Positions 7,884 to 18,142 are shown, counted from the stretch's first letter. The stretch is DNA of 46,913 nt from Cyclobacteriaceae bacterium (GCA_016787605.1 JAEUUE010000080.1:1-46913); one strand, 5' to 3'. Made by a program: numbers and translations. The notes: generated by a model not told the origin, from the letters alone.

Positions 7884-10800
7884 TTATTTGCCAACCACCT
7901 GGATATCCATTCCTTTGGTGCGAGCGGAAATGGAATTGTCATACATCGCCGACACGGATACGGCAGGCTGGAAATATGCGCCTGCAAAGCTGGCCGTCAC
8001 GAGGTAGCGGAACGTCTTCTTCTGCGAAGGCGCAAGGTCGAAGTACGTGTAGACGCGGTCGTCGCGGATGTCCTGGTACGTGAACGGATCCGATTTTATC
8101 GCATCATCCGAATCCGCGAGCCGCAGGTTGTTGATCTCCCAACCGGAAGCGAAGACATGGTGCAAGGCAATGTTCTTGTACGCTCCGCGAATGCCGGGAT
8201 GGCCCACGGTGACTGCCACGACGAAGCTGGTGCCTTGCGGCAGGGTAGCCGGGTCGATCGGGGCACCACTCTTGTCCCAATAGCTTACCGAAAGGGTGAG
8301 GTTGCTTTCCGTGGCCTCTTCCAGTGACTTCGATGGGATGCCCTCATTGATCACTCGTACAAAAAGGGTTCCCGTAGACTTGCTGACCACTTTGGCGGCG
8401 GGGTCGCCTTTCTCTTCCGCCGGCAATACAACCTGGTAGTAGGGAAGCGCACTCTTGATCGTCTCTGTTTTTCCCTTGTAGGAGTATTCAAATTCAAACG
8501 GACCGGGTGAATCGGCCCCGGCGTACGAGCTGATGGCCATCAGACACCACGCAAGGGTTTGCGTACTGTACCATTCGCCAGTCGTGCTCAGCCGAGAAGC
8601 GATTTCCTTCACCAGGTCGATGCCCCGCTTGCGGTCATCCATGGCCACGAGGGTCTGCAGGATGATGGCTTTGTCGCGAAGATCGGACCCATACGTGTAT
8701 CCCAATTCGCGATAGGGTTTGATGGTGGTAGACAGGTTGCCCACGTATTGCTGCGCGGCCTCCACCTGGCCGGCCTTGGCATAGGCGTTGGCCAGCATCC
8801 AGGCGGCGGCTGGCTGGAGATTGCTCATCTCCCGCATCCTGTTCATGGCTCCCATGTCAGGATCGCCCGCTGCTGCCAGGGTATAGAGGCGATAGGCTTG
8901 AATCAGTTCGGAGTTGTATTGAGATTCAGAACGCCGCCAGCCCTGGGCTTTCGTCCGTTGATAGCTCTTCCACTTCCGGACAAGGTCCTGGGGTATGAAG
9001 TATCCCTTGGCTTCCGCTTCCACCAGGAACTGACCGGCATAGGAGGATCCCCAGCTGTCGGAGTCATCGCCACCGGGCCAATAGGCAAAACCGCCATCCG
9101 AAGTCTGGAAGGTCTTCAAGCGCTGGATGGCTGCCGTAATGTTGGCACTGATGTTCGCCTTGTCGGAAACACTCAACACCTTGATCCGGTCCAGGTAGAG
9201 TTGGGGGAATACCGCTGAGGTAGTTTGCTCAATGCACCCGTACGGGTATTGAATGAGGTAATTGAGTCGCTGCCCCAGGTTGATGGGAGGCAGGGTGGAA
9301 AGTTCCAGGATCGCCGAATTCGTTCCGGGCAATCCGACCATGCTGACGGCGCCGGTCCAGGACTTCCCGGCCTCCACGATGGCATCGTTGACCTTGGTCA
9401 ACGGCGGATTCGGGTTCCGGATTTCAATGTCGACCACATCCGTGGCGCTGATATTCCCAGACACAGCGCTGATGGTGATCCTGGCCTTGCCAGTCTGTGG
9501 TTTGACGACGAGGTCAAATTCGGTAGTCAGGTCATCGGCATCCATGACCAGCTGGCTGGAGGTCTGACCAGCTATTTCCACCGCTCCCTCCACGGCTACG
9601 CTGACCTTCACGTTTTTGATTCCCGGTTCCATGCGGAAGAGGGTAACGGGGAGCTTGAGTTTTTCGTCAGGCCCCAGCACTCTCGGCAGGGTGGCAAGTA
9701 CCATGAGTGGCTTGCGAACGGGTGTGGTCTTGTCTGCCTTCCCGTAGGCCCCTTCGTAACCGGCCACGACCATGGTTCGCACGGAGCCTACGTAGTTAGG
9801 CATGATGATGCTGTGCTCGTTGGTCCCACCTTCAAGCGTGAAGGGCCCGAGGAATTTGACTACCGGCTTGAATCGGTTGTTCTTCTTTTCCGAATCCTTG
9901 CCGGCGATTTCGGTGTCACCCCCGACGGCGAGGAGTCGCTCGATCTTTCCACCGAAGGCGCCGATCACGTCGTTATAGAGGTCCCAGGTCTTGACCCCCA
10001 AGGCTTCGCGCGAATAGAAGTGACTCCACGCGTCGGGTGTCTTGAACCTCGTAAGATCCAGGAGGCCGTCTTCCACCATCGCCAATGTGTACGTCATCGT
10101 CCTGTTCTTTTCTTCGCTCACCCGGATGGTGACTTTCTGTCCGGGCTCCAGGACGTCCGGCATGGCAATAACCGGATTCAGGTGTGTGTTCGGATCCTCG
10201 ACGCGGACGGGGATCACCCCGTACATCCGGATCGGAAGATCGTTGTTGGTTTGGGCGTGCGGCTGCAGCAGGGTGACATAGACGAAACAGTTCGGCGCCA
10301 TCGCCGGCGTCGCATCGAGCGTGATGGTATTCATGCCAGCCTGGGTTTCAAACCATTGGGAACTGATCACCGAGCTACCATTCTCCACGGTAACCAGGGC
10401 CCTGCCATTGGCGCTACCCGGCACGGCCAGGTTGATCTTCTCCCCGGTCTGGTAACTGTCCTTGTCCGAAGTGAAGCTCAGGAGCGTGGCGCCGTCGCGG
10501 CCCCCCGGGCCGTTGCCCGACCAGCTGATGTAGACCATCTGGCCCGTGGTGTGCCCGGAGTTCGGGTCGTACGCGCGCAGCAGGTACCGTCCCCATTCGG
10601 AGGCGTGGAAGGTCCACGAACCTTTGCCATTGACGGTGTTGATGGTACCCGTAGACACCGTGGTTTCCAGCCGGCTCTGCAAATATTCCGTGCTGTTATA
10701 GTACGCATCGGAGTCCCACCACCATTGCCAGTCCAGTTTGTGCAGCGACAGCTTGACGCCCTTCGACGAGACCGGGTTGCCATCGGCATCCACGGTGGCT

Positions 10801-13436
10801 ACTTCGACCGTGTGGTTTTTGTCCAGTCCCAGCATGCCCAGGTACTTGTCGCCTTTGGGTACGCGGATGCCGACAAAGGATGAAAAAGGGTAGTAGGGTA
10901 CGGAGAACCGGTCGAGGCTGTAGTTTCCGCCTTCTTCAAAGACCTTGCCGCGGAAGGTGGCGCGCAGCAAACCCGGCGGAGTACCTTCCACATCGACGGT
11001 AAAGTTGAAAGACACTTTTCCCTCGTTGTCGGTCGAGCCTTCAAAGATCCGTTGGTCTTCCGAGGTGAATTCGTTGAAAGGATTGTCGAAGACGAAGTTG
11101 GGGTACTTCTCGAATTTGGTTTCCGCCCGGGACAGCAGCAGGTCAAATTCCGCCTTGAGATTTCTCCCTGGGTTTCCCTGCAGCCAGTTGACGGAGAGGT
11201 TGCCGGTGAGGGTACCGTCGGCGACCGACAATCGGTCTTTACCGAAATCCAGGTTGATTTTCAGCCGGTTGGGCTTGACCGTTTCGATGCGGATGCGTTC
11301 GGTGAAGACGGCTTGGCCGACCTTGGCCCGCGCCGTCCAGTTGCCGGTGGGTGCGTCAGGATCAGTGCTCGCGGGGAACGTGTAGAACCCGTTGGTCGAA
11401 GAGGAACGAACAAGCCGGGAGGTGATTTGTCCTGACGGGTTCTCCAACTCAAACACCAACGGGTGATTGTCAGGCACCGACTTCAGTTTTCGCTCGAGGA
11501 TGAAGGTCAGGTAAAGCGAGTCGCCCGGGCGCCATACGCCGCGCTCCCCGTACATGAAGCCTTTCAGTCCGTCTTTGATTCGTTCGCCCGAGATATTGAA
11601 ATTGCTGAGCGAGAGCGCTTCTCCGTCGCTGACCTTGAGGTAGCCGCGCTGTGTGCCCGACCTGGCCACGACAAAGGCGGGCGCTTCCGGGGTATTGACA
11701 ATAACTTTGCCATCGGAGCCGGTGGTTCCTCTGCCGATTGGCTGCTGCTGGTAGTCGTAGAGTTCCACGTCCACGCCGGTCATGGGGCTGGTCGTACGCA
11801 GGTCATTGACGAAGACCAGCGTGTTGCCATCACTTCCGCGCTTGGCCAGGAGCCCGAGATCTGAGGCAAGGAGGTTCCTCTTGATGATCCTGGAACTGTT
11901 GTAGTAGGACGAGTTGCACGGGTTGTTGCGTTGGCTCCATTCGTATTCATCGTCATAGTAGTACTCGTCATCGTAGTCGTAGTAATAACCTTCGCGATTA
12001 TCGGGAGCACCCCAGTTGTCGTTGCTGAATGCGCTGTTCCTATCCTCGAACTGCAGCGTGTCGGAACAGGGGTAGGCCATGTACTGGGGTCGCATGGCAA
12101 GCTTGACCTGGTAAATGGCTCCGGGTTCAACCTGGATCATCTTGCTCAGGTCCAGGGTGAACCGGTTCCATCGGCCCAGGTCCGTCACACCCGCGTTGTC
12201 GAGGTGGATCACCTGGTTCCAAACGGGTTTGGCCACGCGGCGAAGTTCACGGGTTTCATGCACGTCGTTTACCTGGAGGAACTGCAGGACGTTGGATTCA
12301 TAGATCCGTACGATCTGCAAGTCGACGGCCCGGAGGTTGGCGGCTTCGAAAGGCATCACCAGGCCGTCGGTCGCCGGGAGGATGGTGCCTGAGTTGGTGA
12401 AGCGGACTTCCGGCTTGATGGGTTCGAAAAGCAGTTCATAGCCAAGGCCCTCTTTAAGTTTATATTTTACCACGTTCTCGATACCGGCTTCAATGCGCAC
12501 CGTCCGAGTGCCGGAGATTTTGGAGGGCAGGTATACGTGGATGATGTTGTCGTTGATTTCGAAATCGAGCGAAGACAGATCGCCTACGCGGACTAACCCC
12601 TGCAAGGCTTGCTTCTCATTCAGTGGATCCGAGAACTGGATCACCACGTGCTGCGTGGCACCTTGCTCCACCCGCACATTGGTGACTTTGAAATCACCGA
12701 GACTGGGTATTTCCACCTTCAGCTCATCGCTGCGGTCCACGCCGAGGGGAGTCCCGTTGATGGTCAGGGTTACGCTGCCCGGCTGGTCCTGGCGGGCCAC
12801 CTCCTCGACGAAGAAGTCATGGAGCTTGCCATCGGCGGTGTGTGACCAGGAGATTTTGAGGGGCTTGTTGTCCTGCCGGGCCTCGACCATTTTTTCCACC
12901 ACTTCATTTTCAGCGAAGTCAGCCGTCGTCAGTGTGGCCTCGATGCGTTGACGGGTAAGTTCTGTCTTGCTATACGGCTTGATGTTATTGACGGCGGCCT
13001 CAAAATCCTGGCGCAGTACGAGTACCGTGTAGGTGAACGTTCCCAGTTTCCCGGGCACGTTGAGCACTTTGGATAGTCGGAAGGAGACTTCATATTCTTT
13101 GCCCGATTGAAGTCGCTTGGCTGGCTTGAAGCGGATCGTCCGGCGATCCTGCCAGATGGCCGATCCGGACACCGAAGGGGAGAAGCTAAAGAGCGAAGCG
13201 TCGGCCTCCTGTCCCACCTGGTCAAAGTCGACCACATTCTGCGTGAGACTAATGGTGAAGGTTGAATTGGAGCTGATCACCCCGTCGGTATAGGCCGAAA
13301 TAAATTCGCCGAATGCGGGGTCAACGCCCTCCGGCGGTGTCGGTCCTGTATCGCTGCTTCGCGGGTAGAAGTAGTAAACTGCTGCGACCACGAGGACCAC
13401 TACGGCCACCGCCACTTTCGGCCAGTGCTTGTTCAT
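7884..13436 (-). CDS. Bacterial alpha-2-macroglobulin with thioester motif
   Basis: An 1850-residue periplasmic protease trap. An N-terminal hydrophobic helix (KVAVAVVVLVVAAVYYFYP) anchors it to the inner membrane. Successive Ig-like macroglobulin domains and a central region with a WSGNGPGGRDG-type segment follow. The thioester motif C-I-E-Q lies at residues 1401-1404 within PYGCIEQTTSAVFPQLYLDR, and the helical thioester domain has the expected GGFAYWPGGDDSD turn. The C-terminal receptor-binding-like domain ends the protein. In the family, cleavage of a bait loop activates the thioester, which traps the protease covalently. An unusual Tyr/Asp/Glu-rich stretch sits at about residues 480-500. 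The protein is longer than E. coli YfhM (about 1650). Its partner pbpC is directly downstream. Confidence 0.95.
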   Translation of the reverse strand: MNKHWPKVAVAVVVLVVAAVYYFYPRSSDTGPTPPEGVDPAFGEFISAYTDGVISSNSTFTISLTQNVVDFDQVGQEADASLFSFSPSVSGSAIWQDRRTIRFKPAKRLQSGKEYEVSFRLSKVLNVPGKLGTFTYTVLVLRQDFEAAVNNIKPYSKTELTRQRIEATLTTADFAENEVVEKMVEARQDNKPLKISWSHTADGKLHDFFVEEVARQDQPGSVTLTINGTPLGVDRSDELKVEIPSLGDFKVTNVRVEQGATQHVVIQFSDPLNEKQALQGLVRVGDLSSLDFEINDNIIHVYLPSKISGTRTVRIEAGIENVVKYKLKEGLGYELLFEPIKPEVRFTNSGTILPATDGLVMPFEAANLRAVDLQIVRIYESNVLQFLQVNDVHETRELRRVAKPVWNQVIHLDNAGVTDLGRWNRFTLDLSKMIQVEPGAIYQVKLAMRPQYMAYPCSDTLQFEDRNSAFSNDNWGAPDNREGYYYDYDDEYYYDDEYEWSQRNNPCNSSYYNSSRIIKRNLLASDLGLLAKRGSDGNTLVFVNDLRTTSPMTGVDVELYDYQQQPIGRGTTGSDGKVIVNTPEAPAFVVARSGTQRGYLKVSDGEALSLSNFNISGERIKDGLKGFMYGERGVWRPGDSLYLTFILERKLKSVPDNHPLVFELENPSGQITSRLVRSSSTNGFYTFPASTDPDAPTGNWTARAKVGQAVFTERIRIETVKPNRLKINLDFGKDRLSVADGTLTGNLSVNWLQGNPGRNLKAEFDLLLSRAETKFEKYPNFVFDNPFNEFTSEDQRIFEGSTDNEGKVSFNFTVDVEGTPPGLLRATFRGKVFEEGGNYSLDRFSVPYYPFSSFVGIRVPKGDKYLGMLGLDKNHTVEVATVDADGNPVSSKGVKLSLHKLDWQWWWDSDAYYNSTEYLQSRLETTVSTGTINTVNGKGSWTFHASEWGRYLLRAYDPNSGHTTGQMVYISWSGNGPGGRDGATLLSFTSDKDSYQTGEKINLAVPGSANGRALVTVENGSSVISSQWFETQAGMNTITLDATPAMAPNCFVYVTLLQPHAQTNNDLPIRMYGVIPVRVEDPNTHLNPVIAMPDVLEPGQKVTIRVSEEKNRTMTYTLAMVEDGLLDLTRFKTPDAWSHFYSREALGVKTWDLYNDVIGAFGGKIERLLAVGGDTEIAGKDSEKKNNRFKPVVKFLGPFTLEGGTNEHSIIMPNYVGSVRTMVVAGYEGAYGKADKTTPVRKPLMVLATLPRVLGPDEKLKLPVTLFRMEPGIKNVKVSVAVEGAVEIAGQTSSQLVMDADDLTTEFDLVVKPQTGKARITISAVSGNISATDVVDIEIRNPNPPLTKVNDAIVEAGKSWTGAVSMVGLPGTNSAILELSTLPPINLGQRLNYLIQYPYGCIEQTTSAVFPQLYLDRIKVLSVSDKANISANITAAIQRLKTFQTSDGGFAYWPGGDDSDSWGSSYAGQFLVEAEAKGYFIPQDLVRKWKSYQRTKAQGWRRSESQYNSELIQAYRLYTLAAAGDPDMGAMNRMREMSNLQPAAAWMLANAYAKAGQVEAAQQYVGNLSTTIKPYRELGYTYGSDLRDKAIILQTLVAMDDRKRGIDLVKEIASRLSTTGEWYSTQTLAWCLMAISSYAGADSPGPFEFEYSYKGKTETIKSALPYYQVVLPAEEKGDPAAKVVSKSTGTLFVRVINEGIPSKSLEEATESNLTLSVSYWDKSGAPIDPATLPQGTSFVVAVTVGHPGIRGAYKNIALHHVFASGWEINNLRLADSDDAIKSDPFTYQDIRDDRVYTYFDLAPSQKKTFRYLVTASFAGAYFQPAVSVSAMYDNSISARTKGMDIQVVGK

Positions 13437-13539
13437 AAAGGGAAGGATTTGGTTGTACGTCCAATAACGGGAATATTATTGTCCCTGACAACGGATGAAT
13501 CCAAGCCAGGCTCCTCTGCGCGAAACCCGGAATTTCTTG

Positions 13540-13547
13540 TAATTTTG
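13540..13547 (+). promoter_or_regulatory. Bacteroidota -7 box upstream of accA
   Basis: TAATTTTG matches TAnnTTTG, the -7 element of the Bacteroidota primary sigma factor. It ends 22 nt before the accA ATG at 13570, in the 133-nt gap between accA and the divergent alpha-2-macroglobulin gene. No convincing -33 TTTG was found at 19 nt. Confidence 0.6.
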
Positions 13548-13569
13548 CCTGCTCTTCAACGCAACCGCA

Positions 13570-14520
13570 ATGAACCTATTGGATTTCGAAAAGCCGATCG
13601 CCGAACTGGAAGCCAAACTCCAGGACATGAAGCAGTTGGCCGATGACAGCGACGAGAATGTGAAGGCGGCCATCCGGGCTTTGGAGAAAAAGATACAGGA
13701 CTTGAAAAAGGAGACCTTTGAGAACCTCACCGGTTGGCAACGGGTTCAGCTTTCCCGCCACCCCGACCGCCCCTATACCCTGGATTACATTTACGAGATT
13801 ACCACCGACTTCATCGAACTGCACGGCGACCGTAATGTGTCCGACGACAAAGCCATGGTCGGCGGCCTGGGTATGATTGAAGGACAAACCTTCATGCTGA
13901 TCGGGCAGCAGAAAGGGCGAAACACGAAGCAGCGCCAGATGCGCAACTTCGGTATGGCCAACCCGGAAGGATACCGCAAGGCCCTTCGCCTGATGAAGAT
14001 CGCCGAGAAGTTCAATAAGCCGATTGTCACGTTCATCGATACCCCCGGTGCCTTTCCCGGACTGGAAGCCGAAGAGCGCGGACAGGGTGAAGCCATCGCG
14101 CGCAACCTCAAGGAAATGTTCATGCTCAAGGTGCCGGTCATTTGCATCGTCATCGGGGAGGGAGCTTCCGGCGGAGCGCTGGGTATTGCCGTGGGCGACC
14201 GCGTGTACATGCTCGAGAACACCTGGTATTCGGTGATTTCACCGGAATCCTGCTCCTCCATTCTCTGGCGCAGCTGGGACTATAAGGAACAGGCGGCCGA
14301 GGTATTGAAGCTAACGGCGAAAGACATGAAGGAGCTCAAGCTCGTAGACGGCATCATCCGCGAACCGCTGGGCGGTGCGCACACCAACCTGAAGGTCATG
14401 GCCGAGGAAGTGAAACGGGTGATACTCGAAACCACCAAAGAACTGCAGGGCTTGTCGCCGCAGGAGCGTATCAGCCAGCGCATCGAGAAATTTGCCTCCA
14501 TGGGTGTTGTCAAGGAGTAA
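13570..14520 (+). CDS. accA: Acetyl-CoA carboxylase carboxyltransferase subunit alpha
   Basis: A 316-residue cytoplasmic protein, essentially the E. coli length (319). It begins with the family's coiled-coil-like helix ([20 protein letters not shown]) and continues with [19 protein letters not shown], the CoA-binding [10 protein letters not shown] loop and [10 protein letters not shown]. With AccD it transfers the carboxyl group from carboxybiotin to acetyl-CoA, forming malonyl-CoA, the first committed step of fatty-acid synthesis. It opens a tight plus-strand run with the MBL hydrolase 6 nt downstream. The start is set by the usual [10 protein letters not shown]-terminus. Confidence 0.98.
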   Translation: MNLLDFEKPIAELEAKLQDMKQLADDSDENVKAAIRALEKKIQDLKKETFENLTGWQRVQLSRHPDRPYTLDYIYEITTDFIELHGDRNVSDDKAMVGGLGMIEGQTFMLIGQQKGRNTKQRQMRNFGMANPEGYRKALRLMKIAEKFNKPIVTFIDTPGAFPGLEAEERGQGEAIARNLKEMFMLKVPVICIVIGEGASGGALGIAVGDRVYMLENTWYSVISPESCSSILWRSWDYKEQAAEVLKLTAKDMKELKLVDGIIREPLGGAHTNLKVMAEEVKRVILETTKELQGLSPQERISQRIEKFASMGVVKE

Positions 14521-14526
14521 GCCGGT

Positions 14527-15363
14527 ATGACCCTTTATACCATCGAGACCGGTTTCTTCAAGCTCGACGGCGGCGCCATGTTCGGCGTGGTGCCGAAGTC
14601 CCTTTGGCAGAAACTGAATCCCCCGGATGAGAACAACCTGTGTACATGGGCGATGCGATGCCTGCTGGTGGAAGACAACAATCGCCTCATCCTTATCGAC
14701 AATGGCATCGGCGAAAAGCAGGACGCCAAGTTCCTGAGCTATTACTACCTGCACGGCGACGACAGCCTGATCAAGTCGCTGGGTAAAGCGGGCTTTTCAC
14801 CCAACGACGTCACCGACATGTTTCTCACGCACCTGCACTTCGACCATTGCGGGGGCGGCGTGCGTCGGGATCACGATCAATTGGTGCTGACCTTTCCCAA
14901 CGCCACCTACTGGACCAATCCCGAGCATTGGCAGTGGGCCATCCAGCCCAACCCGCGCGAGAAGGCATCTTTTCTGAAGGAGAACATTATGCCGATTCAG
15001 GAGAGCGGACAGTTGCGTATGGCCTACGACGGTCAGCCTAGCCCGATTCCCAACCTGGATATCCTGTATGTTTCCGGGCATACCGAGAAGATGATGCTCC
15101 CGCTCATTCCGTACAAGGGTCATACGATCTGCTACATGGCCGACCTCATCCCGTCGGTCGGGCACATCCCGGTCCCCTATGTGATGGGTTACGACACGCG
15201 CCCGTTGCTGACCATGGAGGAGAAGGACAAGATTCTGAAGATCGCGGCTGACCAGGGATATGTACTGTTTTTTGAACATGACCCGGTGCATGAATGCTGC
15301 ACCGTGAAGCACACCGACAAAGGGGTTCGTGTAGACCGCACGTTCCGGCTAGCCGACCTGTAG
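14527..15363 (+). CDS. MBL-fold metallo-hydrolase
   Basis: A 278-residue cytoplasmic member of the metallo-beta-lactamase superfamily. The metal-binding HxHxDH motif is seen as THLHFDHCGGG with H102, H104, D106 and H107. Further ligands are expected at the His in YVSGHTEKMM, at the Asp in ICYMADLIPS and at the His in VLFFEHDP. The overall layout is close to the AttM/quorum-quenching-lactonase and N-acyl-hydrolase-like group, but substrate cannot be told from sequence. It lies 6 nt after accA and 2 nt before the patatin gene, so translational coupling is likely. Confidence 0.9.
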   Translation: MTLYTIETGFFKLDGGAMFGVVPKSLWQKLNPPDENNLCTWAMRCLLVEDNNRLILIDNGIGEKQDAKFLSYYYLHGDDSLIKSLGKAGFSPNDVTDMFLTHLHFDHCGGGVRRDHDQLVLTFPNATYWTNPEHWQWAIQPNPREKASFLKENIMPIQESGQLRMAYDGQPSPIPNLDILYVSGHTEKMMLPLIPYKGHTICYMADLIPSVGHIPVPYVMGYDTRPLLTMEEKDKILKIAADQGYVLFFEHDPVHECCTVKHTDKGVRVDRTFRLADL

Positions 15364-15365
15364 CC

Positions 15366-16130
15366 ATGAAGGAAATCGGCTTGGTGTTGTCGGGCGGCGG
15401 CGCCCGCGGAACGGCCCATATCGGGGTCATCCAGGCACTGGAGGAGTTTGGCGTAAAGCCCAGCCGAATATCGGGCACCAGCGCAGGATCCATCGTTGGC
15501 GCCTTATATGCCGCCGGTTATTCCCCGCAGGAGATGCTGAAGATTGTCACCCAGGTGACCATCTTCAATTCCGTCCGCCCTTCGCTCGCCCCGGGCGGAT
15601 TGCTGACGATGGATGGGTTCCGCGAGCTGCTGAAAAAACACCTGCCAGCCGACTTTGGCCAGTTGAAATTACCCTTGACTGTGGCGGCGGTCGAACTGAA
15701 GATCGGACAGGTCACTTACTTCGATTCGGGCGAACTGATTCCCGCCATTGTTTCCTCCTGCAGCATCCCCGGCGTCTTCAGTCCGATGATTTACCGGGGA
15801 GTACCCTATGTCGATGGTGGCATCCTGGACAACCTCCCGGCCCAGCCCTTGTACCAGAAGTGCGACGTGCTGATCGCCTCGCATTGCAACCGGGTGACGC
15901 CCTGGTTTGATTCCACCAACATGAAGATTGTGATCGAGCGCAGCCTGCTGATGGCGATCGGCGCCAACACCCGGCACAGCAAGGAGATGTGCGACCTGGT
16001 AATTGAGCCGCACGGACTGGATAAATACAGTGCGTTTGATATTGGGAAAGCGAAGGAGATTTTTGACCTTGGGTACAAATTCACGCGCGAGAATCTGAAA
16101 CCCGCGCAACTGCAAAAGATATTGGATTAA
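15366..16130 (+). CDS. Patatin-like phospholipase
   Basis: A 254-residue protein. The ATG at 15366, two nucleotides after the MBL stop, is chosen over an in-frame start at 15294 inside the MBL gene, because it places the oxyanion-hole GGGARG motif at the usual distance from the N-terminus. The nucleophile is S39 in GTSAGS and the catalytic Asp is in YVDGG, the Ser-Asp dyad of patatins. It is short and resembles RssA-type cytoplasmic patatins. Expected activity is acyl hydrolysis of phospholipids or lysolipids. Its stop overlaps the next ATG (TAATG). Confidence 0.92.
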   Translation: MKEIGLVLSGGGARGTAHIGVIQALEEFGVKPSRISGTSAGSIVGALYAAGYSPQEMLKIVTQVTIFNSVRPSLAPGGLLTMDGFRELLKKHLPADFGQLKLPLTVAAVELKIGQVTYFDSGELIPAIVSSCSIPGVFSPMIYRGVPYVDGGILDNLPAQPLYQKCDVLIASHCNRVTPWFDSTNMKIVIERSLLMAIGANTRHSKEMCDLVIEPHGLDKYSAFDIGKAKEIFDLGYKFTRENLKPAQLQKILD

Positions 16131-18142
16131 TGACATCGGAACGGACTTTCCAGGAGCAGATCCTGCAGGGAATACCGGATGAGCTACCGGAACCCCGCCC
16201 GTTTGACGACACGGTAAACCACGCGCCCCGGCGCAAAGACATCCTTTCTACTGCGGAAAAGAAACTCGCCGTCGCCAATGCGCTGCGCTACTTTCATCCC
16301 CGCCATCACGCCGCCCTGGCCCCTGAATTCTACCAGGAGCTGGTCACCCATGGACGGATCTACATGTACCGGTTCCGTCCCACCTACGACATGGTGGCCC
16401 GGCCGATCCACGAGTATCCCCACCGGTCGCTCCAGGCAGCGGCCATCATGCTGATGATCCAGAACAACCTGGATCCCGCGGTGGCCCAGCACCCGCACGA
16501 ACTCATCACCTACGGCGGCAACGGCGCGGTCTTCCAGAACTGGGCTCAATACTTGCTCACCATGAAGTACCTCGCCACGATGACCGACCTGCAGACGCTG
16601 CACATGTATTCCGGTCATCCGATGGGACTCTTTCCCTCGTCCAAGGGAGCACCGCGGGTGGTGGTCACCAACGGGATGATGATCCCCAACTACAGCAAGC
16701 CCGACGACTGGGAGCGCTTCAACGCATTGGGCGTCAGCCAGTATGGCCAGATGACGGCCGGATCGTACATGTACATCGGCCCCCAGGGCATTGTTCATGG
16801 AACCAACATAACCCTTCTTAATGCAGGCCGGAAGATTTCGCGCAGGGGAGAAGGTCTCGAAGGCAAATTGTTTGTGTCCAGCGGGCTGGGCGGCATGAGT
16901 GGTGCTCAACCCAAGGCAGCGAAGATTGCCGGCTGCATATCGGTGATCGCCGAAGTGAATCCGAAGGCGGCGCGCAAACGGCATGAACAGGGGTGGGTGG
17001 ATGAACTCACCGACAGCCTGGACGAACTGGTGAAGCGCGTAGCCGTTGCCAAGCGGAACAAGGAAGCCGTGTCGCTGGCTTACCTGGGAAACATCGTCGA
17101 CGTGTGGGAACGATTTGCCTTTGAAGAGATCCACGTTGACCTTGGCTCCGATCAGACTTCGCTGCACAACCCCTGGGCGGGAGGATATTACCCGGCTAAC
17201 CTCAGCTTCGAGGAAGCCAACAAGAAGATGGCAAAAGATCCTGCCGGTTTTCGTCAGGATGTGCAGGAGTCGCTGCGGCGTCAGGTGACTGCCATCAACC
17301 ACCACGCGTCGCGCGGAACCTACTTCTTTGATTACGGCAATGCGTTCCTGCTCGAAGCTTCGAAGGCCGGCGCGGATGTCATGCGGGAGGATGGACTGAC
17401 GTTCAAGTACCCGTCGTATGTGCAGGACATCATGGGCCCCATGTGTTTCGACTACGGCTTCGGTCCGTTCCGATGGGTGTGCACATCGGGCAAGGAGGAA
17501 GACCTGGATACCACCGATACCCTTGCGGCTGAAGTGCTGGAGCAATTGCTTAAGGGCGCACCGGACGAAATACGGTCGCAATTGAAAGACAACATCGCCT
17601 GGATACGATCCGCGAAGGAAAATAACCTCGTGGTGGGTTCGCGTGCAAGAATTCTCTATGCCGACGCGGTAGGACGCATGCGCATCGCAGAAGCCTTCAA
17701 CAAGGCTATCCGGGAAGGATCGATCGGGCCGGTCGTGCTCGGCCGGGATCACCACGACGTGTCGGGCACCGACAGCCCTTACCGGGAGACTTCCAACATT
17801 TATGACGGATCACAGTTTACCGCCGACATGGCTATTCACAATGTCATCGGCGACAGCTTCCGCGGCGCCACCTGGGTGTCCATTCACAACGGCGGCGGCG
17901 TTGGATGGGGAGAAGTAATCAACGGTGGTTTTGGCATGCTCCTCGACGGGACGGTGGACGCCGACCGCAAGATCCGCAGCATGCTGGCCTTCGATGTAAA
18001 CAACGGCATCGCCCGCCGCGCCTGGGCCCGGAATGAAGGTGCGGTCTCCACTGCGACGCGGACGCTGCAGGCCAACGAAGACTTGCAATTGACTCTCCCT
18101 AACCTGGCGGATGAGTCGTTGTTGAATAACCTGATCAAGTAA
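16130..18142 (+). CDS. hutU: Urocanate hydratase (long form)
   Basis: A 670-residue cytoplasmic enzyme converting urocanate to imidazolone propionate in histidine breakdown, with NAD+ as tightly bound electrophile. Diagnostic stretches are YGGNGAVFQNWAQYLLTMKY, LGGMSGAQPKAAKIAGC (NAD-binding region) and the Cys-containing RWVCTSGKEEDL near the active site. The length matches the extended Bacteroidota type rather than the roughly 555-residue Pseudomonas type. The start overlaps the patatin stop by one base. None of the other hut genes (hutH, hutI, hutG) is in the window, so its partners must lie elsewhere. Confidence 0.97.
   Translation: MTSERTFQEQILQGIPDELPEPRPFDDTVNHAPRRKDILSTAEKKLAVANALRYFHPRHHAALAPEFYQELVTHGRIYMYRFRPTYDMVARPIHEYPHRSLQAAAIMLMIQNNLDPAVAQHPHELITYGGNGAVFQNWAQYLLTMKYLATMTDLQTLHMYSGHPMGLFPSSKGAPRVVVTNGMMIPNYSKPDDWERFNALGVSQYGQMTAGSYMYIGPQGIVHGTNITLLNAGRKISRRGEGLEGKLFVSSGLGGMSGAQPKAAKIAGCISVIAEVNPKAARKRHEQGWVDELTDSLDELVKRVAVAKRNKEAVSLAYLGNIVDVWERFAFEEIHVDLGSDQTSLHNPWAGGYYPANLSFEEANKKMAKDPAGFRQDVQESLRRQVTAINHHASRGTYFFDYGNAFLLEASKAGADVMREDGLTFKYPSYVQDIMGPMCFDYGFGPFRWVCTSGKEEDLDTTDTLAAEVLEQLLKGAPDEIRSQLKDNIAWIRSAKENNLVVGSRARILYADAVGRMRIAEAFNKAIREGSIGPVVLGRDHHDVSGTDSPYRETSNIYDGSQFTADMAIHNVIGDSFRGATWVSIHNGGGVGWGEVINGGFGMLLDGTVDADRKIRSMLAFDVNNGIARRAWARNEGAVSTATRTLQANEDLQLTLPNLADESLLNNLIK

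Noticed and set aside
7110-8327. 405-codon plus-strand open frame
   Set aside because: Lies opposite both pbpC and the macroglobulin gene; no motif and it crosses their boundary.
9225-10883. 552-codon plus-strand open frame opposite the macroglobulin gene
   Set aside because: It is fully antisense to a well-supported gene, has no recognisable motifs, and long antisense frames are common in GC-rich genes with few A/T-ending codons.
16184-17755. 523-codon minus-strand open frame opposite hutU
   Set aside because: Antisense shadow of urocanate hydratase, rich in His/Val/Arg as expected from the reverse frame; no family resemblance.
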